This document shows positions 57,004 to 64,000 of a DNA stretch of 64,000 bases, one piece after another. The stretch comes from Micromonospora echinospora. GTDB taxonomy: Bacteria > Actinomycetota > Actinomycetes > Mycobacteriales > Micromonosporaceae. Numbering within the stretch: the stretch's first letter is position 1; each line of letters starts with the position of its first letter. The notes under the pieces were generated by a model. The model had not been told where the DNA came from. It saw only the letters and a list, made by a program, of their open reading frames with translations, and did not search any database. The position numbers and the translations under genes were made by a program. The stretch spans positions 1,922,001-1,986,000 of the forward strand of contig NZ_LT607413.1 in NCBI RefSeq assembly GCF_900091495.1, in the 5' to 3' direction.

Positions 57004-58014
57004 ATGGGCAGTGGAATCTGGTCCACCAACGTGTACGACGCCGCCGACCGCTACCGCAAGGCCACCGGGAAGAGCGCCTTCTCCTACAGCGACAGCGGGG
57101 CCCGGACCGTGCACCCCGACCTCGACCCGCGCGGCGCGACCCGGGAGAGCCGCGACTCGGCCGAGCACCCGCAGTCGACCCCCATCACGGTGCTCTTCGA
57201 CGTGACCGGCTCGATGGGGCACGTGCCGCGCACCCTCCAGGCCAAGCTGCCGCAGTTGCTCGGGCTGCTGCTGCGCCAGGGCTACGCCCGCGACCCGCAG
57301 GTCATGTTCGGCGCGATCGGCGACGCCACCTGCGACCGGGTGCCGTTGCAGGTCGGGCAGTTCGAGTCGGACAACCGGATGGACGACGACCTCGGCAAGA
57401 TCGTGCTGGAGGGCGGCGGTGGCGGCCAGATGATGGAGTCGTACGAGCTGGCCATGTACTTCATGGCCCGGCACACGGTCACCGACTCCTGGGAGAAGCG
57501 GGGCCGCCGCGGCTACCTCTTCATCATCGGCGACGAGCTGGCCTACGGGAAGGTCAAGCAGCGCGAGGTGGCCCGCCTGATCGGCGACGGCCTGGGCGAG
57601 GACGTGCCGCTGCGGCAGGTCGTCGACGAGGTGACCCGGCGCTGGGACACGTACTACCTCCTCCCGGCCGGCAGCCACTACTCCGGCAACCGGAAGGTGC
57701 TCGACTTCTGGCGCGACCTGCTCGGACAGAACGCCATCGAGCTGGACGACCTGGACGCGGTCTGCGAGACCATCGCGCTCACCGTCGGGCTCGGCGAGGA
57801 GGCCATCGACCTGGACGAGGGCCTGCGGGACCTGAACCAGCACGGGTCAACGGCCACCGGCACGGTGTCGAAGGCGCTGGCCCGGCTCGGCGGCGGCCGG
57901 CGCACGGTGGTGTCGGCGCTGCCCCCGGCCACCTCGACGCTGCCCGCCCCGCGTGGCGGATCGACCCTGCCGGCCCCGCGCGGCGGCTCGACCGGAGGGG
58001 TCACCCGGCTGTGA
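57004..58014 (+). CDS. VWA-like domain protein
   Basis: 336 residues from ATG 57004. The metal-ion-dependent adhesion site is D66-V-T-G-S70-M in ITVLFDVTGSMGHV (DxTxS in place of DxSxS), followed by FGAIGDATCDRVPLQVGQFE and FIIGDELAYGKV. It is cytoplasmic, with no signal peptide. The C-terminus has two tandem STLPAPRGG units. Intracellular VWA proteins often assemble with ATPases or kinases; here the likely partners are the J-pseudokinase and the PurA-like protein, which are translationally coupled on either side. Confidence 0.8.
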   Translation: MGSGIWSTNVYDAADRYRKATGKSAFSYSDSGARTVHPDLDPRGATRESRDSAEHPQSTPITVLFDVTGSMGHVPRTLQAKLPQLLGLLLRQGYARDPQVMFGAIGDATCDRVPLQVGQFESDNRMDDDLGKIVLEGGGGGQMMESYELAMYFMARHTVTDSWEKRGRRGYLFIIGDELAYGKVKQREVARLIGDGLGEDVPLRQVVDEVTRRWDTYYLLPAGSHYSGNRKVLDFWRDLLGQNAIELDDLDAVCETIALTVGLGEEAIDLDEGLRDLNQHGSTATGTVSKALARLGGGRRTVVSALPPATSTLPAPRGGSTLPAPRGGSTGGVTRL

Positions 58015-59309
58015 ACCACATGGTGGTGGTCGACCTCGGCTACGGCGACGCCGGCAAGGGCACCGTCGTGGACTGGCTCTGCGCGACCCGGCCGGTGCAC
58101 ACGGTGGTCCGGTTCAACGGGGGCGCGCAGGCGGCGCACAACGTCGTGCTCGCCGACGGCCGGCAGCACACGTTCGCGCAGCTCGGGGCGGGTACGTTCC
58201 GCCCCGGCGTGCGGACCCACCTGTCCCGGCACGTGGTGGTGGACCCGTTGGCCCTGGCCGCCGAGGCCGACCACCTCACCTCGGTCGGGGTGCCCGACGC
58301 CCTCGACCGGCTCACCGTCGACGGTGAGGCGCTGCTCGCCACGCCGTACCACCGGGCCGCCAACCGGGCCCGGGAACTGGCCCGGGGAGCCGACCGGCAC
58401 GGCTCCTGCGGGCTGGGGGTGGGGGAGACCGTCGCGTACGGTCTCGCCCACCCCGACGAGGCGCCCCGGGTGGCCGACTGCCGCCACCCGGAACTGCTGC
58501 GGGACCGGCTGACCCGGCTGCGCGACCGGCTGACCGCCGAACTGGGTCCGCTGGACGCGCCGCCGGTCGAGGACTGCCTGCCCGCGTTCACCGGGTTCGC
58601 CGCCCGGGTGGCGATCGTGGACGGGTCGTACCTGGCCGGGGTGCTGCGGGCGGGCACCTGCGTCTTCGAGGGAGCGCAGGGGGTGCTGCTGGACGAGTGG
58701 CACGGCTTCCACCCGTACACGACGTGGAGCACCACCACCTTCGCCAACGCGGAGGAGTTGCTCGCCGAGGCGGGGCTGGCCGGCACCGCCCGGCGGCTGG
58801 GCGTGCTGCGTACCGTGACCACCCGGCACGGGCCGGGTCCGCTGGTCACCGAGGACCGGGAGCTGCCGCTGACCGACCCGCGCAACCCGACCAACCCGTG
58901 GCAGGGCCGCTTCCGGTTCGGCCACTTCGACGCGGTCGCCCACCGGTACGCCCTGGAGGTGGCCGGCGGGGTGGACGGGCTGGCGCTCACCCACCTGGAC
59001 CTGGCCGACCAGGGGCTGCGGATCTGCCACCGCTACGACACCCTGGACCGGCTGCCGGTCGGTCCTCCCGGCGACCTGGACCGGCAGGCCGCGCTCACCG
59101 AACGCCTGCTGTCCGCCCAGCCGGTCTACGACGACCCGCCGGCCGACTGGGTGCCGGCCGTCGAGGAGGCGTTGGCCGCCCCGGTGGTGCTCACCTCGCA
59201 CGGCCCCACCGCCGAGGACAAGCGACCGGCCTCGCCGGCCCCGCCTTTCGGGGCGGGGTGGCGGGGGTCAGCGGAGGTAGGCGACCATCTCGTCGTGGCT
59301 ACGGGGTAG
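58011..59309 (+). CDS. Divergent adenylosuccinate synthetase-like protein
   Basis: 432 residues from GTG 58011 (GTGA overlap with the VWA gene). The N-terminal GTPase-like loop reads GYGDAGKGTVVDWL, keeping the catalytic D13 of PurA but with Ala for the Glu of GDEGKG. The next motif is GGAQAAHNVVL instead of GGHNAGHT (the second His kept). The IMP loop TTGRGIGP is replaced by GSCGLGVGETVAYG. The aspartate loop is altered to RTVTTRHGPGP, with an insertion of about 25 residues before the segment corresponding to GWLD (FGHFDAV). The fold is probably kept but the substrates may differ from IMP/aspartate. The housekeeping purA is not in this window. Confidence 0.8.
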   Translation: MNHMVVVDLGYGDAGKGTVVDWLCATRPVHTVVRFNGGAQAAHNVVLADGRQHTFAQLGAGTFRPGVRTHLSRHVVVDPLALAAEADHLTSVGVPDALDRLTVDGEALLATPYHRAANRARELARGADRHGSCGLGVGETVAYGLAHPDEAPRVADCRHPELLRDRLTRLRDRLTAELGPLDAPPVEDCLPAFTGFAARVAIVDGSYLAGVLRAGTCVFEGAQGVLLDEWHGFHPYTTWSTTTFANAEELLAEAGLAGTARRLGVLRTVTTRHGPGPLVTEDRELPLTDPRNPTNPWQGRFRFGHFDAVAHRYALEVAGGVDGLALTHLDLADQGLRICHRYDTLDRLPVGPPGDLDRQAALTERLLSAQPVYDDPPADWVPAVEEALAAPVVLTSHGPTAEDKRPASPAPPFGAGWRGSAEVGDHLVVATG

Positions 59310-60635
59310 CCCGTACTCGTCGAGCAGCAGCGAGAAGTTCACGAACCGGTGGCCGTCGACCGACCACGGCAGCGGCGAGGTGGCCAGCACCTCGGCCAGC
59401 CGCCGCTGCCGGCCGGTCAGCGCCTCCGGCGGCGTCCCGGCCACCAGCGGACCGTCGGGGAAGGCCAGGCGGAGCGCTTCGGTCGCCACCGGCAGCGCCT
59501 CGACGCCGTCGACGACGGGCAGCCGGTCGAGCAACGCGTCGAACGCCCGGTCGGCGTGCCGGGGCCCGACCTGCCGCAGCGCCAGTGCGGCGTAACCGGC
59601 CAGGTCGCCGTCCAGGAACGGCACCGGGACGTCCTCGGCCGACCGCCGTCGACCGCGCGGGGCGGCGGTCGTCCAGCCGAGCAGCTCCTCGACGGTCGCG
59701 TCGTCGGCGTCCGGCCCGAGCACCCGGGCCCGTGCCACGGCGGCTGCCCAACGGACCACCGGACGCGGGTCGGTCAGCAGCGCCGCGTCCGGCGCGGACC
59801 CGAGCAACCCGGCGGCCACCAGCGCGGTCGCCGCCACGTCCGCCTCCCGAACACCCGCCGGCTGGCCGGCGGTCGCCCCGCCCGCCGGGCCGTCCGTCGT
59901 CGGGCCGTCCGTTGTCGGGCCGTCCACCGCCGCCGGCCCGTCCACCGCCGCCGATCCCGCCGAGCTGTCCACCGCCGGACCGTCCGCCGCCTGCGCGGTG
60001 ATCCCGTCGTCGGCCGCCAACGCCGCGGAGACGGCCGCACGCAACGCCGGCAGGCTGCCGTCCGCCTCCTCCGGGAACCAGGCGAGCGCGTACGCCGCCC
60101 CGGCACGCAGTCCCGGGTCGGGGTGGGCGAGCAGGGTACGCAACATCGGCACCCCGGCCCGCACCGCGTCGTACGTGGCCAGCTCGTAGTAGGCGTACAG
60201 CCGGTTCTGGTCGTCCCTGTCCAACGCCCGCAGGTACAGCGCCTCGGGGTCGTCCTTCTCCGCCGAGCTGGGCGGCTTGGCGGCGAGCAGCTCCCGGCCG
60301 CCCTCGGACACCCGGCGGTACTCCGCCACCGGGAAGCCGTCCGGCAGCCAGCTCGCGTCGTAGCCCATCGCCAGGCAGGTCAGCAGGTAGAGCACCAGCT
60401 CCCGGTCCGGCGTGGCCGGGTCGGCGACCATGTCGAGCAGGAACGGCACCGCGTAGGCGCTGGCTTCGTACCGGCTGCCCTGGTGGAAGATGTTGCTGTA
60501 GAGGTCACCGAAGGCGCCTTCGCGCGCGGTCGGGTCCGGTGAGCACAGTGCGCGAAGCTGGTCGGGGACGTCCCCGGCCGACCCGTAGGCATGGCCGAGC
60601 CGCCGCCAGTCGATGTCGTCGATCCGGTCGAGCAT
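59268..60635 (-). CDS. HEAT-repeat-like protein
   Basis: 455 residues from ATG 60635. Helical-repeat character is seen in AVPFLLDMVADP, VPMLRTLLAHPDPGLRAGAAYAL, VRWAAAVARARVLGP and LAGYAALALRQVGPRHADRAFDALL. A low-complexity insert (DGPTTDGPTTDGPAGG) splits the repeats near residue 245. It has no signal peptide. The 3' end overlaps the PurA-like gene by 42 nt, tail to tail, so each gene reads through the other's stop. Probably a protein-interaction scaffold; partner unknown. Confidence 0.78.
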   Translation of the reverse strand: MLDRIDDIDWRRLGHAYGSAGDVPDQLRALCSPDPTAREGAFGDLYSNIFHQGSRYEASAYAVPFLLDMVADPATPDRELVLYLLTCLAMGYDASWLPDGFPVAEYRRVSEGGRELLAAKPPSSAEKDDPEALYLRALDRDDQNRLYAYYELATYDAVRAGVPMLRTLLAHPDPGLRAGAAYALAWFPEEADGSLPALRAAVSAALAADDGITAQAADGPAVDSSAGSAAVDGPAAVDGPTTDGPTTDGPAGGATAGQPAGVREADVAATALVAAGLLGSAPDAALLTDPRPVVRWAAAVARARVLGPDADDATVEELLGWTTAAPRGRRRSAEDVPVPFLDGDLAGYAALALRQVGPRHADRAFDALLDRLPVVDGVEALPVATEALRLAFPDGPLVAGTPPEALTGRQRRLAEVLATSPLPWSVDGHRFVNFSLLLDEYGLPRSHDEMVAYLR

Positions 60636-60719
60636 CCGCCCATCCTCGCGCACGCCACCGACAGGCCGGGCCGCCCACTCCCGGCGGCCCGGAGCGCGTC
60701 GTCGCGCCGGGGGACGTCG

Positions 60720-61358
60720 TCACTCCGTGGCCGGATGCCAGGTCTCGCCGCGCAGCAGTTGGTCGGCGCCGAGCCAGGCGATGTTCATCATCCGGGTGGC
60801 GGTCTTCGCCGGGTCGGCCTCGGGGTGGTCGGCGAGCCAGTCGGCCAGCGACTCGCTCGCGCCGACCAGGGCGTACGCGATCACCTCCAGGTCGGTCTCG
60901 CGGACCTCGCGGCCCTGCGCGCGCAGGGCGTGGTCGAGCATGCCGGCGACCACCTCGACCATCCGGCTGCGCATCACCGCCAGTTCCCCGGCGAACGGCT
61001 GCTCGCCCCGCGCCTGCCGGTAGAGCACGACCCAGCCGTCCCGGTGCGCGCCGACGAATCCGAAGAACGCCCGCAGCCCCCGCCAGAGCCGCTCGTCGGC
61101 CGGCAGGTCGGGGGCGGCGGCCCCGGCGATGGCCTCCACCATGCGGGTGCCCTCCCGGTGCAGGCAGGCGATGAAGAGCTCCTCCTTGGTCCCGAGGTAC
61201 GCGTAGACCATCGGCTTCGAGATGCCGGCATCCTCGGCGATCTCGTCCATGCTGGCGGCGTGGAAACCCCGACGGGAGAAGGCGCGGACGGCCGCGTCGA
61301 GCATCTGCTGCTCGCGGACGGCCCGCGGGAGACGACGGAACGCGGGAAGGCTGGACAC
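60720..61358 (-). CDS. TetR-family regulator
   Basis: 212 residues from GTG 61358 (VSSLPAFRRLPRAVREQQ). The HTH is ASMDEIAEDAGISKPMVYAYLGTKEELF, and the C-terminal domain contains LYRQARGEQPFAGELAVMRSRMVEVV. It is divergent from the SCP2/acyl-CoA dehydrogenase pair, and a long dyad lies between them, so it likely represses lipid-metabolism genes and itself. The effector is probably an acyl-CoA or lipid (inference). Confidence 0.88.
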   Translation of the reverse strand: MSSLPAFRRLPRAVREQQMLDAAVRAFSRRGFHAASMDEIAEDAGISKPMVYAYLGTKEELFIACLHREGTRMVEAIAGAAAPDLPADERLWRGLRAFFGFVGAHRDGWVVLYRQARGEQPFAGELAVMRSRMVEVVAGMLDHALRAQGREVRETDLEVIAYALVGASESLADWLADHPEADPAKTATRMMNIAWLGADQLLRGETWHPATE

Positions 61359-61370
61359 CTTGCGAGCATA

Positions 61371-61402
61371 CCTACTCGTGCGTAAGGTTACGCCAGAGTA
61401 GG
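61371..61402. promoter_or_regulatory. 32-bp dyad operator for the TetR regulator
   Basis: Nested perfect arms CCTACTC (61371) / GAGTAGG (61396) and GCGTAA (61380) / TTACGC (61388) around central GG. It starts 12 bp upstream of the tetR start codon. The TACTC and GTAA words recall fatty-acid TetR operators of actinobacteria. Confidence 0.6.
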
Positions 61403-61478
61403 CAAATCTACCCGTGCGCCCCGAACCGACGCGGAACCCGCTCGGCGCGACGGCGTCACGACGTCCGGAAGGTTTTCC

Positions 61479-61931
61479 ATGACTGACTTCGATCCGGCCA
61501 CCTTCTCCTCGTACGGCCCCAAGGAGTTCGCCAAGCTCGTCAAGTCCACGCCGGACAAGAAGATCGCCGAGGTGATGTCGGGCGATCTGCGGGGCAAGGT
61601 TCTCGACGAGGTGTTCAGCCGGATGCCGTCGCTGTTCCGCGCCGAGAAGGCCGGCTCCACCAACGCGGTGCTGCACTGGAACATCACCGGGCGGCCGGAC
61701 GGCGGCTCCGACACCTACGAGGTCGTCATCGAGAACGGCACCTGCACGGTCAACTCCACCCCGGAGCGGGAGCCGAAGCTGAGCCTGACCCTCGGTCCGG
61801 TCGAGTTCCTCAAGATCGTCGCGGGCGCGGCCAACCCCGCCATGATGTTCATGACCGGCAAGCTGAAGGCCAAGGGCGACCTGGGCCTGGCCGCCAACAT
61901 CCCGAACCTGTTCGACATCCCCAAGGGCTGA
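61479..61931 (+). CDS. SCP2 sterol-binding domain protein
   Basis: 150 residues from ATG 61479. The SCP2 fold is visible in [50 protein letters not shown] and [20 protein letters not shown] followed by [12 protein letters not shown]. It binds acyl chains or sterol-like lipids and may hand substrates to the acyl-CoA dehydrogenase encoded 1 nt downstream. Divergent from its probable TetR regulator. Confidence 0.9.
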   Translation: MTDFDPATFSSYGPKEFAKLVKSTPDKKIAEVMSGDLRGKVLDEVFSRMPSLFRAEKAGSTNAVLHWNITGRPDGGSDTYEVVIENGTCTVNSTPEREPKLSLTLGPVEFLKIVAGAANPAMMFMTGKLKAKGDLGLAANIPNLFDIPKG

Positions 61932-61932
61932 C

Positions 61933-63147
61933 ATGTCCGAGTTCTCGCTCGACCTGAACGAGGAACAGCGGGATCTCCGCGACTGGGTGCACGGCTTCGC
62001 CGCCGAGGTCGTGCGCCCGGCCGCAGCCGAGTGGGACGAGCGGGAGGAAACCCCGTGGCCGGTCATCCAGGAGGCGGCGAAGGTCGGCCTCTACGGCTTC
62101 GAGTTCCTCATCACCTGCTTCGGCGACCCCACCGGCCTCTCCCTCCCGATCGCCAGCGAGGAACTCTTCTGGGGTGACGCCGGCATCGGGCTGAGCATCT
62201 TCGGCACCTCCCTGGCCGTCGCCGCCATCTACGGCTCCGGCACCCCCGACCAGCTCGTCGAGTGGGTGCCCCAGTGCTTCGGCGACCCGGAGTCCCCGGC
62301 CGTCGCCGCGTTCTGCTCCAGCGAACCCGAGGCCGGCTCCGACGTCGGCGCGATGCGCACCCGGGCGACCTACGACGAGGCCCGCGACGAGTGGGTGCTG
62401 CGCGGGCAGAAGGCGTACGCCACCAACGGCGGGATCGCCGGGGTGCACGTGGTCACCGCATCGGTCGCCCCCGAGCTGGGCTCGCGCGGGCAGGCCGCGT
62501 TCGTCGTACCGCCGGACACGCCGGGGTTGCACGCCACCCGGAAGCTACGCAAGCTGGGCCTGCGCGCGTCGCACACCGCCGACGTCTTCCTCGACGAGGT
62601 ACGTGTACCCGGCCGCTGCCTGCTCGGCGGGCGGGAGGCCCTGCGGGAACGCCTCGACCGGGCCCGCTCCGGCCAGCGTGCCTCCGGTCAGGCGGCGATG
62701 CGTACCTTCGAGCTGTCCCGTCCCACCGTCGGCGCGCAGGCGATCGGGGTGGCCCGGGCCGCCTACGAGTACGCCCTGGAGTACGCGAAGACGCGGGTCC
62801 AGTTCGGCCGACCGATCATCGAGAACCAGGCGGTCGCGTTCGCGCTGGCCGACATGAAGATGGAGATCGACGCGGCCCGGCTGCTGGTGTGGCGGGCCTC
62901 CTGGATGGGACGCAACGACAAGCCGTTCGCCGCCGGAGAGGGCTCGATGTCCAAGCTCAAGGCGGGCGAGGTGGCCGTCGCGGTCACCGAGAAGGCGGTG
63001 CAGTTGCTCGGCGGCGCGGGTTTCCTCCGCGACCATCCGGTCGAACGCTGGTACCGGGACGCCAAGATCTACACCATCTTCGAGGGGACGTCGGAGATCC
63101 AGCGGCTGGTGATCGCCCGCGCCATCTCCGGAATCCAGGTGCGCTGA
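61933..63147 (+). CDS. Acyl-CoA dehydrogenase
   Basis: 404 residues from ATG 61933. Family signatures are [17 protein letters not shown] (flavin/substrate loop), [33 protein letters not shown] and the C-terminal catalytic base region [18 protein letters not shown] with the Glu after FEG-type turn. It oxidises acyl-CoA to trans-2-enoyl-CoA using FAD and passes electrons to ETF. It is cotranscribed with the SCP2 gene. Confidence 0.93.
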   Translation: MSEFSLDLNEEQRDLRDWVHGFAAEVVRPAAAEWDEREETPWPVIQEAAKVGLYGFEFLITCFGDPTGLSLPIASEELFWGDAGIGLSIFGTSLAVAAIYGSGTPDQLVEWVPQCFGDPESPAVAAFCSSEPEAGSDVGAMRTRATYDEARDEWVLRGQKAYATNGGIAGVHVVTASVAPELGSRGQAAFVVPPDTPGLHATRKLRKLGLRASHTADVFLDEVRVPGRCLLGGREALRERLDRARSGQRASGQAAMRTFELSRPTVGAQAIGVARAAYEYALEYAKTRVQFGRPIIENQAVAFALADMKMEIDAARLLVWRASWMGRNDKPFAAGEGSMSKLKAGEVAVAVTEKAVQLLGGAGFLRDHPVERWYRDAKIYTIFEGTSEIQRLVIARAISGIQVR

Positions 63148-63180
63148 CCACCTCGGCGTCTGTCCGGGGGCGGTTTGTCA

Positions 63181-63240
63181 GGTGGTAGCAGGGGACCCCT
63201 GCTCATCAAAATCCGGTAACAGGGGTCCCCTGCTACCACC
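63181..63240. repeat. Double-palindrome repeat, copy 4
   Basis: GGTGGTAGCAGGGGACCCCTG, centre CTCATCAAAATCCGGTAA, then CAGGGGTCCCCTGCTACCACC. Both palindromes are perfect and the two ends are exact inverted copies over 21 bp. Here it follows the acyl-CoA dehydrogenase and precedes a gene on the same strand, so it would act as a one-sided terminator. Confidence 0.8.
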
Positions 63241-63319
63241 CCAGCCGGAACGCGGCGTAGCAGCGGGGACGGAACGGGGCAGCGGGGGCGGAGCGGAGCA
63301 GCGCGGGGAAGGAGCCGGG

Positions 63320-64000
63320 ATGGGTCTGCCGTTCGTCATCGCCACGCTGGCCCGGCGGGGGCTGCTCGCCCCCGGCGCGCCGGTCCGGGTCGCCGCCCAG
63401 CTCAACGCGCTGCGCCGGTGGGGTTTCAGCCTCGCCGGCGAGCTACGCCAGGCCGCCGCCCGGGACCCGCGCCGGATCGCGGTCGTCGACGAGCACGGCA
63501 CCGGCACCAGCTACGCAACCCTGCTCGACCGCTCCGAGCGGCTGGCCCGGGGGCTGCGGTCGGGGTTCGGGGTGCGCGGTGGCGACCGGGTGGGCGTGCT
63601 CTGCCGCAACCATGCCGGACTGATCGAGACGATGGTGGCGACCACCCTGCTCGGCGCGGATGCCGTCCTGGTCAACACCGGGCTCTCCGCCGGTCAACTG
63701 GTCACCGTCGCCGAGGAGCAGCGGTTACGCGTGCTCGTGCACGACGACGAGTTCGCCGACCGGAGCCTCGGCCTTCCCGCCGGGGTGCAGCGGATCGACG
63801 AGCGGGGGCACGCCGACCTGGTCGCCGGGGCGACGTCGGGCACCCTCGTCCCACCGGCCCGGGGCGGTCGGACCATCGTGCTGACCTCCGGCACCACCGG
63901 CACGCCGAAGGGCGCCCGGCGGCCCACCCCGAACGGCTTCGGGCCACTGGTGTCGATCATCGACCGGATCCCGCTGCGGGTCCACGACCGCGTCCTGATC
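63320..64000 (+). CDS. AMP-forming acyl-CoA synthetase (3' end beyond window)
   Basis: ATG 63320 follows GGAAGGAG. 227 codons are present and the frame is open at the window edge. The adenylate-forming P-loop motif is in IVLTSGTTGTPKGARRPT, and upstream are RVGVLCRNHAGLIETMVATT and ADAVLVNTGLSAGQL, typical of fatty-acyl-CoA ligases. The context after an acyl-CoA dehydrogenase suits fatty-acid activation. The C-terminal domain is not in the window, so substrate class is uncertain. Confidence 0.9.
   Translation, partial: MGLPFVIATLARRGLLAPGAPVRVAAQLNALRRWGFSLAGELRQAAARDPRRIAVVDEHGTGTSYATLLDRSERLARGLRSGFGVRGGDRVGVLCRNHAGLIETMVATTLLGADAVLVNTGLSAGQLVTVAEEQRLRVLVHDDEFADRSLGLPAGVQRIDERGHADLVAGATSGTLVPPARGGRTIVLTSGTTGTPKGARRPTPNGFGPLVSIIDRIPLRVHDRVLI

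Noticed and set aside
1..64000. CRISPR arrays, prophage or transposase genes
   Set aside because: No regular 28-37 bp direct repeats with spacers, no integrase, capsid or transposase motif seen on either strand.

Overview
The window is high-GC DNA (roughly 70-75 percent by eye), densely coding, with many GTG starts. It reads like a chromosomal segment of a filamentous actinomycete, most likely Micromonospora or a close relative. The reasons are a BldC regulator beside a valine dehydrogenase, the bldC / vdh / DUF3073 / purM / purF order I recall from Streptomyces, an F420-type PPOX enzyme, a SigE-family ECF sigma factor, and many promoters whose -10 box (TAGGGT type) lies 6-8 nt before the start codon. 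I see no prophage, transposase or CRISPR array. The species assignment is inference.

Layout. 1-6.2 kb: a truncated membrane sensor-like protein, a CapA-type phosphatase, a flavin disulfide reductase, an acetyltransferase and a serine hydrolase. 6.3-11.5 kb: a carotenoid locus (crtB divergent from crtE-crtI-idi and a LitR/CarH-like MerR regulator). 11.6-12.9 kb: a lipoprotein deacetylase and three tRNAs (Glu, Asp, Phe). 13.0-16.2 kb: an arsenic-type cluster (ArsI/CadI, ArsR, aquaporin, ArsC, YnfA, ArsN-like). 16.2-17.1 kb: an SMR pump with its TetR regulator. 17.4-24.4 kb: mixed small genes, a substrate-binding lipoprotein whose two halves appear in swapped order, and fatty-acid enzymes. 24.5-42.5 kb: bldC, vdh and purine genes (purM, purF, purL, purQ, purS, purB), interrupted by a two-gene radical-SAM RiPP locus (27.8-29.1 kb) and a membrane protein with a long Gly/Tyr/Gln-rich tail. 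42.6-45.1 kb: an XRE / ImmA-IrrE-like peptidase / membrane-protein trio behind a promoter and a 5' hairpin. 45.1-48.2 kb: regulators and acetyltransferases. 48.4-51.5 kb: an ECF sigma operon and a secreted TNT-type NADase toxin with a candidate immunity gene and a leader hairpin that buries the ribosome-binding site. 51.6-55.2 kb: fadA2-fabG4-htdX. 55.3-59.3 kb: a tightly coupled four-gene operon of unknown role (Nudix/NrtR-like, J-domain plus pseudokinase, VWA, divergent PurA). 59.3-64 kb: a HEAT-like protein, then a TetR-controlled lipid-metabolism block ending in a truncated acyl-CoA synthetase.

Most interesting candidates: the apparently circularly permuted substrate-binding protein (19751-21091); the Nudix / J-pseudokinase / VWA / PurA-like operon; the cyclophane-type RiPP pair inserted in the purine block; the TNT toxin unit with RNA-level control; and a roughly 60-bp double-palindrome repeat present four times at gene ends. 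No database or folding program was used. Family names come from motif recognition, and synteny statements come from memory.
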